A stretch of DNA of 60,914 bases from Deltaproteobacteria bacterium (GTDB lineage: Bacteria; Desulfobacterota; DSM-4660; Desulfatiglandales; HGW-15), in the NCBI GenBank assembly GCA_019310485.1, contig JAFDEF010000028.1, positions 1-60,914 on the forward strand. The letters are read 5' to 3'. Shown here in pieces: positions 42,789 to 49,550 of this stretch. Every line of letters begins with the position of its first letter. Positions within the stretch are counted from its first letter, which is position 1. Below the pieces are notes generated by a model. The model had not been told where the DNA came from, did no database searches, and saw only the letters and a program-made list of their open reading frames with translations. The translations under genes were made by a program, and so were the position numbers.

Positions 42789-44414
42789 ATGATCAGGGTA
42801 ACATGCATGGGAGGAGCAGGAACGGTTACAGGGTCGAGTTTTCTGGTTGAAAGCCCGCAGGGCAGAAGGGTGCTCGTGGATTGCGGCCTTTTTCAGGGCG
42901 GCAAAAAGATGGAGGAGCGTAACTGGCTTGACTGGGGCTTTGATCCTGCCGGGCTCCACACCCTTTTCCTTACCCATGCCCACATTGACCACAGCGGAAA
43001 AATCCCGAAGCTAGTAAAAGAGGGCTTCAAAGGCCGCATCATAACCTCCCCTCCTACAGCGGAGCTATGCAGGGTTATGCTCCTTGACTCTGCGCATATC
43101 CAGGAGATGGATGCGGAGTGGCAGACCCGCAAAAACAAGCGCAAGGGGCATGCCCCGGTAAGCCCCCTTTATACCATGGAAGATGCCGAGGCCAGCCTGA
43201 AACTTCTTTCCCCAATTGAAAGGGACAAGATCATTGAGGTTGAACCCGCAGTCAGGGCACGGCTCCGTAACGCGGGGCATATCCTCGGGTCGTCCATCCT
43301 AGAGCTATGGGTGGGTGAGAACAGGGAAACTCTAAAGATTGTTTTCTCGGGGGATCTGGGTAAGAAAGACCAATTGATAGTAAAAGACCCGCATGAAGTA
43401 TTTGACGCGGACTACCTTTTCCTGGAGTCCACCTACGGGAATCGCCTTCATCGCTCTTTTGATGAAAGCAAAGAGGAACTGCTGGAAGCGATTCAATATG
43501 CATACTCCCATGGGGAAAAAACTATCATACCTGCTTTCGCTGTGGAAAGGACCCAGGAGGTGCTCTATATCTTGGGTGAATTTGACCGGGCAGGAAAACT
43601 GCCCCATATTCCTATATACCTCGACAGCCCCCTTGCCATTAAGGCCACCAAGATCTTCAGGAACAACAAGAAATACTATGACGAAGAAGCACAGGCCATT
43701 GTGGACAGGGGCTATGATCCGTTTGATATGCCGAATTTGCGCTTCACTGAAAGCACTGAAGAATCCATAGCAATCAACAAGCAGAGCGGTCCTGCCATAG
43801 TGATAGCAGCCAACGGAATGTGCACTGCAGGCCGCATCAAGCACCACCTCAAGCACAACCTCTGGAGGGAAGGAGCAAGCCTGGTCATTGTGGGGTTCCA
43901 GGCACAGGGCACCACGGGCCGCAAGATCGTTGACGGTGCTAAAGAGGTCAAAATTTTCGGCGAAAGCGTATCAGTGAAGGCCCGGGTTTTCACAATAGGC
44001 GGATTCTCAGCCCATGCTGGTCAAAAGGACCTGGTTGAGTGGGTGAGTCATTTTGAAAGCAGGCCAAAAGTTTTCCTGATCCATGGCGAGCCGACCGCTT
44101 CCCGGGCACTTGCGGAAAAAATACGCCGGGCATTTGATCTCGAGGTTCATGTTGCCACGTGGAAAGAAAGGCTTGTTTTAAAGCCCAAGGAGGTGCTTGT
44201 TGAAAGGCCCCCCGAGGCAGAAGCTGCGCCCGATCTTCATGCAGCAATGGTCAACAGGATTGTTGATCTTGAAAGGGAGCTGAAACGGCTCAAAAAGGAG
44301 CTTGCAACAAAAGAAATCCAGGAAAAGATCGAAGAAGATGACGTTGATCAGCTCAGGTATATCTACGAGGAGCTCCAGAACATGTGGTCGCAACTCCAGA
44401 GCAGAACCTCCTAA
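42789..44414 (+). CDS. Metallo-beta-lactamase/beta-CASP family RNA nuclease
   Basis: Beta-CASP nuclease related to CPSF73/RNase J-like enzymes. It has the metal motif THAHIDHSGKIPKL, further His/Asp residues in NAGHILGSS and FSGDLGKKDQL, beta-CASP motifs (ESTYGNRLH, PAFAVERTQEVLYIL, GMCTAGRIKHHL, GFSAHAGQKDLV) and the C-terminal His in FLIHGEP. The metal ligands appear complete. Residues about 490-541 form a charged coiled coil not present in shorter relatives. The ATG at 42789 has AAAGG 8 bases upstream; GTG 42780 is less likely. RNA processing or decay is expected. Confidence 0.93.
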   Translation: MIRVTCMGGAGTVTGSSFLVESPQGRRVLVDCGLFQGGKKMEERNWLDWGFDPAGLHTLFLTHAHIDHSGKIPKLVKEGFKGRIITSPPTAELCRVMLLDSAHIQEMDAEWQTRKNKRKGHAPVSPLYTMEDAEASLKLLSPIERDKIIEVEPAVRARLRNAGHILGSSILELWVGENRETLKIVFSGDLGKKDQLIVKDPHEVFDADYLFLESTYGNRLHRSFDESKEELLEAIQYAYSHGEKTIIPAFAVERTQEVLYILGEFDRAGKLPHIPIYLDSPLAIKATKIFRNNKKYYDEEAQAIVDRGYDPFDMPNLRFTESTEESIAINKQSGPAIVIAANGMCTAGRIKHHLKHNLWREGASLVIVGFQAQGTTGRKIVDGAKEVKIFGESVSVKARVFTIGGFSAHAGQKDLVEWVSHFESRPKVFLIHGEPTASRALAEKIRRAFDLEVHVATWKERLVLKPKEVLVERPPEAEAAPDLHAAMVNRIVDLERELKRLKKELATKEIQEKIEEDDVDQLRYIYEELQNMWSQLQSRTS

Positions 44415-44427
44415 ACAAGCTTATGTC

Positions 44428-44503
44428 CCTTCTTCTTGTGCCTCCAGCGTCTAACCTATCGCGCCTGCTCCACTTGTCCCTTGTCACTCCTCACTTGTCA
44501 CTT
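44428..44503. repeat. GTGAC-type degenerate repeat tract between convergent genes
   Basis: Words CTTGTCC, CTTGTCAC, TCCTCAC, TTGTCAC with the block GCCTCCAGCG and CTATCGCGCCTGC, the latter shared with the tract near 46520. It fills the gap between the nuclease and radA stop codons. Confidence 0.65.
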
Positions 44504-45857
44504 AGAAGAGGGCGTCCATCAGCTCCTTCACTGACTCAATACCGATCAGCTCTATTCCTTTAGTTGGCGGGCAGGCTTCCAGGTTGCTCCTGGAGAGAAG
44601 GCAGCGCGCAAAGCCCAGCTTCTTTGCTTCCTTAATCCTTGTCCCCGGCTGGCTCACCCCCCGCACTTCCCCTGCAAGCCCAACCTCACCGAACACAACA
44701 GTTTTCATATCCACCGGACGATCCAGGAAGCTCGAAATCATGGATGAAACAATGCCGAGGTCCGCTGCCGGCTCATCCACCCTCAAGCCGCCTGCAACAT
44801 TCACAAATATATCCTGGTCACCCATCTCCATGCCCATCCTCTTTCCGAGCACTGCCACCAGAAGGGATATGCGGTTGTGATCCACGCCAATGGCAGTTCT
44901 GCGAGGCATGCCGAACGGGCTGGGGCCCACCAGGGCCTGTATCTCAACCAGGACCGGCCGGGTCCCCTCAAGACAGGGAATGACCGCGGAGCCTGAAACA
45001 CCCTGAGGTCTTTGCTCGAGGAAAATGCGTGAGGGATTCCCCACCTCCTCGAGCCCCGTGTCCTTCATCTCAAACACCCCGATTTCGTTTGTCGAGCCGT
45101 AACGGTTCTTGACCGAGCGAAGGATTCTGAAAGCATGGGACCTGTCACCCTCAATGTAGAGCACCGTATCCACCAGGTGTTCCAGCACCTTGGGCCCTGC
45201 AATAGCTCCTTCCTTGGTTACGTGCCCGATTAGAAAAGTGGGGACCCCGGTTCTTTTTGCCCAGGTGAGAAGGTGGGAAGAGACCTCTCTTACCTGCCCG
45301 ACACTTCCTGGTGCAGAAGGCAGGGCCTCAGTGTAAACTGTCTGAATGGAATCAACGACCAGGAGGTCAGGTTCCAGGCGATCTATTCTATCGAAGAGTT
45401 CCTCCAGGCACGTTCCGGTAAGCAAGTATAGGTTCTCCGAGTTAATGCCGAGGCGCTCCGCCCTCATCTTTATTTGCTGGGGCGATTCCTCTCCTGAAAG
45501 GTAAAGGGCCTTGAAGCCTTCTCCGGCAAGCTTTCCGGTAACCTGGAGTATAAGGGTTGACTTTCCTATTCCAGGGTCTCCCCCTATGAGCACGAGCGAT
45601 CCGGGCACCACGCCTCCGCCCAGCGTGCGGTCAAATTCAAGGACGCGGGTTTTCAGCCTCAGTTCCGGGTCAAGCTCAATGGCATTTATACTCTCCGGTT
45701 GGCCCATGCTCCCGGGAAGCCCCTCTCTCGTGGGAGATGCGGGCACTTCCTCCACGAATGCGTTCCACTGACCGCAATCCGGGCAGCGCCCCATCCACTT
45801 TGGGCTTTGGTACCCGCAACTCTGGCACACAAATACCGTTTTTGTGGGCCTGGGCAT
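44502..45857 (-). CDS. radA: DNA repair protein RadA
   Basis: RecA-like branch-migration helicase. The zinc finger CQSCGYQSPKWMGRCPDC is at residues 11-28, Walker A GGDPGIGKST at about 92-101, Walker B LLVVDSIQT, the RadA KNRFG motif reads KNRYG (in VKNRYGSTNEIG), and a Lon-like C-terminal domain is present (VNVAGGLRVDEPAADLG, VVFGEVGLAGEVRGV). Length 451 is standard. Its ATG overlaps the TAA of the upstream lipoprotein gene (TAATG), indicating translational coupling. Confidence 0.96.
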   Translation of the reverse strand: MPRPTKTVFVCQSCGYQSPKWMGRCPDCGQWNAFVEEVPASPTREGLPGSMGQPESINAIELDPELRLKTRVLEFDRTLGGGVVPGSLVLIGGDPGIGKSTLILQVTGKLAGEGFKALYLSGEESPQQIKMRAERLGINSENLYLLTGTCLEELFDRIDRLEPDLLVVDSIQTVYTEALPSAPGSVGQVREVSSHLLTWAKRTGVPTFLIGHVTKEGAIAGPKVLEHLVDTVLYIEGDRSHAFRILRSVKNRYGSTNEIGVFEMKDTGLEEVGNPSRIFLEQRPQGVSGSAVIPCLEGTRPVLVEIQALVGPSPFGMPRRTAIGVDHNRISLLVAVLGKRMGMEMGDQDIFVNVAGGLRVDEPAADLGIVSSMISSFLDRPVDMKTVVFGEVGLAGEVRGVSQPGTRIKEAKKLGFARCLLSRSNLEACPPTKGIELIGIESVKELMDALF

Positions 45858-46360
45858 TATTCTTTCTTCTTTTTCTTTTGCTTGAGGCCGTGCTTTTTTG
45901 CCAGTGCCAGCAGTTCCTTGCGCCAGCGCTCATTTTGCACCCGGCCTTTTTCGATCTTTTGGTTGCCCGCGAGGATAATGTTCTCATTCTTTATTTCAAG
46001 GCCGTACATCTTTTCCTTGAACCCCTCGTAAAGGGATTCGGCACCCTGGAGATAGAGCCTGTGAAGCTTTTTCACTTCGTCTGTTTTGGGCCGGATATTT
46101 CTGAGGCCTTTGAGAAATCTTCCGTAAAGAGGGATTACCTCTTGCTTGAGCGTAAGGTATACGCGCTCGTCCGTGGTGTAGTTCTTACCCGTGACAGAGG
46201 CGTATTTTTCAAGAGATTTTTTCTCGAGTTCAGCAATGTTCAGAATTCCTTGATTGACATAATCAGCGAGGTCTCTGCGAACAGGGTCTATTGCACACCC
46301 AAAGGCAAGGACTGCCAGAGTCACCAATGCCGCCATGATGCATAATCTTTTCCTTTTCAT
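45857..46360 (-). CDS. Small lipoprotein of unknown function
   Basis: 167 residues. A short basic N-terminus, a hydrophobic stretch and the lipobox LAFGC give a lipid-anchored protein. The mature part is helical and charged (NIAELEKKSLEKYASV) and ends in a run of lysines (KQKKKKKE). The ATG at 46360 is chosen because AGGAGGGG lies 6 bases before it; the ATG two codons earlier sits against that site. It overlaps radA by one base. No family recognised. Confidence 0.75.
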   Translation of the reverse strand: MKRKRLCIMAALVTLAVLAFGCAIDPVRRDLADYVNQGILNIAELEKKSLEKYASVTGKNYTTDERVYLTLKQEVIPLYGRFLKGLRNIRPKTDEVKKLHRLYLQGAESLYEGFKEKMYGLEIKNENIILAGNQKIEKGRVQNERWRKELLALAKKHGLKQKKKKKE

Positions 46361-46728
46361 AGCCATCCCCTCCTGCTAATCCTCAAATATCCCCGTTTGA
46401 GCATTTGCCGAAAACATCCAGTCGAGTAATACAGTGCCCCATCAGAGCGCCATTGAACGCGCTGGGCCATGGGACTTGTCACTCGTATCTTGTCACTTGT
46501 CACTTCCTCTTATGCCTCCAGCCTATCGCGCCTGCACCACTCGTCCCTTCTTTCTCTTAAATGTAATAAATGTAAGTCTGACCCCGGGTTGACTTTTGGC
46601 CCCGGCTCTGCTAAACGCACCATTACCCCTTTGAAAGAGCAAAAAGCTATTGCTTTTTTAACAAGGTACAGCGCTTTGTGTCAATAGCGGACTCAGTCAC
46701 TCAAACCTTCTGAAGCCGGGAACCATTC
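46361..46728. other. 368-base intergenic region filled largely by repeats
   Basis: Contains a GTGAC-type tract (46470-46550; TTGTCAC and TCGTCCC words with the shared block CTTATGCCTCCAGCCTATCG) directly abutting copy D of the RAYT-type repeat (46557-46586). Divergent promoters for the lipoprotein-radA and YjbH genes should lie here. A weak candidate is TTGAAAGAGC near 46629, but I cannot assign it. Confidence 0.55.
46557..46586 (-). repeat. RAYT-type dispersed repeat, copy D
   Basis: Reverse orientation: TTAAATGTAATAAATGTAAG then TCTGACCCC. It abuts a GTGAC-type tract on its left. Confidence 0.9.
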
Positions 46729-48780
46729 TTGCAGTATGCCACCAGAAAACTCTTTTCTCTTGTCTTGTTCCTGCCATTGACGTTTCTTTTTCTTTTCCCG
46801 GGAGGCCCCCTCTCCCCTGCTTTCTGCTGGGATAGTCCTTTTAATAACGGCGCCAACTGGGGTGGCACCGGACTCATGGAGATCCCGAATGCCCGGATCC
46901 TGGAAGACGGGGTTATAAGGGTAGGAGCTGCCCAGGCTCTTCCTTTCAGGTGGTTTACGGGCGGTATGGGGGTCTTTCCGGGCCTTGAGTTCAGCGGCAG
47001 GCTGACTGAAATGACCAACATACCAGCGCTTAGCGCAGAATATGGCAATTACAAGGACAAGGCGTTTGACATAAAATACCAGGTCCTGCCCGAATCAAAG
47101 TGGTTTCCAGCGCTTGCAGTAGGGCTTCAGGATTTTCACGGCACAAAGCTTTTTGAAGCCCAGTACGTGACCTTGAGCAGGCAGGTGTTTCCGTTCGACT
47201 TTACCATCGGGCTTGGAACAAAACGACTTAAAGGCCTCAAAATTCCTTTTACGGACAAAGTGGGCCTTTTTGGTGGAGTTGAGCTGTCCCTGAACCCCAG
47301 GATAAACCTGATGGCAGAGTATAACCCAATTGACTACGAAAAGGACAAAAGGTCAGCCAGGGGGGTTCCAGAAGGCGCAAAATACCCTGTGGATATCGGC
47401 ATGCGCGCAAAGATCCTGCCCGGCATCAACATGGGCCTTTCTTACCAGCGCGGCGACACGCTAGGCATTATGCTCCACGTGCAGACAGAACTTGGAAAAC
47501 CCATACTGCCGCAGAGAGCGAATCCCCCCCCGCAGGTGGAGGTTGATAAAAGGCCTTTTGAAAAACGTGATCTCCGCAAAATGGTTAAGGAAATCTACCG
47601 GGCTATTCACGATGAGGGTTTTAGTGATGTAAGTGTGTATACGGACGGAGAGAATCTTATTGCAGAGTTTTCCAATACCAGGTACCTCTCTTATCAAAAA
47701 GCAGCCGGAAGGGTGCTCCGCATCCTGCTTCTTCATGCACCCTCCGATGCAAAGAAGCTCACTGCAATTGTAAAACAAAAAGCCCTGCCCATTTTGAAGG
47801 TCTCGGTAGCCCCCGATCACTTCAGAAAATACCTGCTTGGCGAAATACCAGAGCAAATTTTCCAGAAGCTGGTGCAAGTCAAGATAACGCGCCGGGAGCC
47901 TGATCCCACGAAGCTCAAGGCATTCTTTTCCGGGGACCGCGGTTTTTCTTACAGGCCCGGCATCAAGCCCGAGTTTCAAACCTATCTTAACGACCCTTCA
48001 GGATTCTTCAAATTCAGGGTGGGTATGAAGCCCTATGCTGTGGCCGACCTTTGGAAGGGTGCCCAGGGTTATGCACGCTACGACATACCATTTTATTCCA
48101 ACATACGCTCGAGCAACGTGCCCGTGCCCGGTGCCGTGGCAAGTGATTCATGGAAATACATGGGAAGAAGTTTTTCATTTGACAGGTTGATGATTGACCA
48201 GACTCTTCGTCTTTCAAAAAGGGTATTCGGCCGCCTGAGCTTCGGGTACTTTGAAAGCATGTTTGCGGGTGCGGGCGGCGAAGTGCTCGGCTTTTTTGGC
48301 GACGGCAACATTGCCCTGGGCCTGGAATCCGATCTTGTCAGGAAAAGGGAACCCAAAACCCAGTTTAACCTGACCGACCTCAGAGCCCATACCCTGCTGG
48401 CAAGCGGGTACTACCGGAGCCCGGGGCTTGGCACGACCTTGGAGGTTCAGTACGGGAGATTTCTGGCAGGGGACGTGGGCTGGCTACTGACGCTTAGCAG
48501 GGAGTACGATACAGGTGTCATTATCGGCGCCTGGTACAGCAAAACCAGTACGGAAAACCTTACCGAGTATAACAGGGGCTATAATGACAAGGGAGTTTTC
48601 TTAAGCCTTCCAGCCAGAATTTTCTTGACCCACGATTCAACCGAGAGATATTATTACGCCCTGCGGCCGTGGACAAGGGATGTGGCTGCAAAAGTATATC
48701 ACTGGCAGAGTCTCTTTGACATGGCATCGGACCTGATGCCGGCGGTTTTCCGTTCCAGGATAAGTGATCTGAAAAGGTAG
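46729..48780 (+). CDS. YjbH-like outer-membrane exopolysaccharide protein
   Basis: A 683-residue protein of the YjbH/GfcD (DUF940) family: signal sequence (FSLVLFLPLTFLFLFPGGPLSPAFC), GGTGLMEIPNARILEDGVIRVG, many beta-strand-rich amphipathic segments (HTLLASGYYRSPGLGTTLEVQYGRF), and the C-terminal block GVFLSLPARIFLTHDST. In E. coli this family works with the GfcA/YjbE small protein and a Wza-like channel, and the same partners follow here. It probably forms beta-barrels in the outer membrane. The TTG start at 46729 is uncertain; there is no strong ribosome site. It is the first gene of EPS locus 2. Confidence 0.85.
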   Translation: MQYATRKLFSLVLFLPLTFLFLFPGGPLSPAFCWDSPFNNGANWGGTGLMEIPNARILEDGVIRVGAAQALPFRWFTGGMGVFPGLEFSGRLTEMTNIPALSAEYGNYKDKAFDIKYQVLPESKWFPALAVGLQDFHGTKLFEAQYVTLSRQVFPFDFTIGLGTKRLKGLKIPFTDKVGLFGGVELSLNPRINLMAEYNPIDYEKDKRSARGVPEGAKYPVDIGMRAKILPGINMGLSYQRGDTLGIMLHVQTELGKPILPQRANPPPQVEVDKRPFEKRDLRKMVKEIYRAIHDEGFSDVSVYTDGENLIAEFSNTRYLSYQKAAGRVLRILLLHAPSDAKKLTAIVKQKALPILKVSVAPDHFRKYLLGEIPEQIFQKLVQVKITRREPDPTKLKAFFSGDRGFSYRPGIKPEFQTYLNDPSGFFKFRVGMKPYAVADLWKGAQGYARYDIPFYSNIRSSNVPVPGAVASDSWKYMGRSFSFDRLMIDQTLRLSKRVFGRLSFGYFESMFAGAGGEVLGFFGDGNIALGLESDLVRKREPKTQFNLTDLRAHTLLASGYYRSPGLGTTLEVQYGRFLAGDVGWLLTLSREYDTGVIIGAWYSKTSTENLTEYNRGYNDKGVFLSLPARIFLTHDSTERYYYALRPWTRDVAAKVYHWQSLFDMASDLMPAVFRSRISDLKR

Positions 48781-48842
48781 CTTCATCCTTTTCCTGAGGG
48801 CATTTTAAGGTTTTTCGCACCAGGAATTCAGGTATTTTTTTG

Positions 48843-48871
48843 TTGACAAAGAGCCTTGATTGCAGTAAACA
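48843..48871 (+). promoter_or_regulatory. Possible promoter before the YjbE/GfcA-like gene
   Basis: A consensus -35 TTGACA (48843-48848), 17-base spacer and a poor -10 TAAACA. It lies in the 215-base gap after the YjbH gene, about 125 bases before the small gene. Weak support. Confidence 0.35.
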
Positions 48872-48995
48872 CTCTCCTTGGTGCATTATTATCCCCCTTA
48901 ATAGCTTTCACAACAAACCACAATTTAGTTTGTAGAAAAGAAAACAGAATCAAATAGTAACCTTTTAGCCAACCCAAAAATCAGGAGGAAAAAGA

Positions 48996-49298
48996 ATGGA
49001 AAGAAGGAAAAGGCTTGGTAGAAAGGGAAAGATAGGCGTTCTTTTGTTGGTAATGGCATTTTTCTTGGTACCTTTTTCCCCTGTTAGTGTTCTTGCACAG
49101 GAAAAAGTAGCCCAGGCAGGTGCTGCTGCGGGCGGGGCAAGTGCGGCCGCAGCCGGGGGTGCTGCAGGGGCTGGAGCTGCTGCCGGAATCAGCACCATGA
49201 CAATCGTGGGTATCACTGCGGCAGCCGCTGGGCTTGCTGCTATCCTGGCATCAGGCGCTTCGGGAGAGAGTTCAAAGGTTACCACCACTCACCATTGA
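48996..49298 (+). CDS. Small Ala/Gly-rich secreted protein (YjbE/GfcA-like)
   Basis: 100 residues: a basic N-terminus, a signal peptide cleaved near VLAQE, then an Ala/Gly-rich low-complexity region, a hydrophobic stretch and a Ser/Thr/His tail (SGESSKVTTTHH). This is the architecture of YjbE/GfcA, the tiny protein encoded with YjbH and a Wza homologue in E. coli EPS operons; sequence identity is necessarily low. The ribosome site AGGAGGAAAAAG is among the strongest in the window, suggesting high expression. A hairpin terminator follows, so it may be expressed in excess of the downstream genes. Confidence 0.7.
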   Translation: MERRKRLGRKGKIGVLLLVMAFFLVPFSPVSVLAQEKVAQAGAAAGGASAAAAGGAAGAGAAAGISTMTIVGITAAAAGLAAILASGASGESSKVTTTHH

Positions 49299-49316
49299 TC
49301 AGTACCCGCACTTTTT

Positions 49317-49359
49317 GGGGGGTCCTGGCCGGTTGAGCCCGGGCCCCACAATTATTTTT
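49317..49359 (+). terminator. Hairpin terminator or attenuator after the YjbE-like gene
   Basis: GGGGTCC (49319-49325) pairs with GGGCCCC (49341-49347) through one G-U pair, extended by GG/CC, followed by ACAATTATTTTT. It lies between the small secreted gene and the large SLBB gene of the same strand, so partial termination would set their ratio. Confidence 0.55.
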
Positions 49360-49550
49360 GCCCTCCATGAGCATGCGACTGCTCTCAATTGCCCTGAATC
49401 CCTTCCCCTCTTTTTTTCTAGAACTGTGAGCCGAATTCTGCTACAAGACTGCATGGGATCGGACAGCAATGTTTTCAATACTCAACGAGTTTGGTTTTCA
49501 AGGACTGAGAAAATTTTAGTTAGCCTCTTATACTTGAGAAAGGTGGGGGT

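Noticed and set aside
48996..49298. Small Ala/Gly-rich protein as a PEP-CTERM or other sorted surface protein
   Set aside because: No PEP-like motif followed by a membrane helix and basic tail; the C-terminus is SSKVTTTHH. YjbE/GfcA-like architecture and context fit better.
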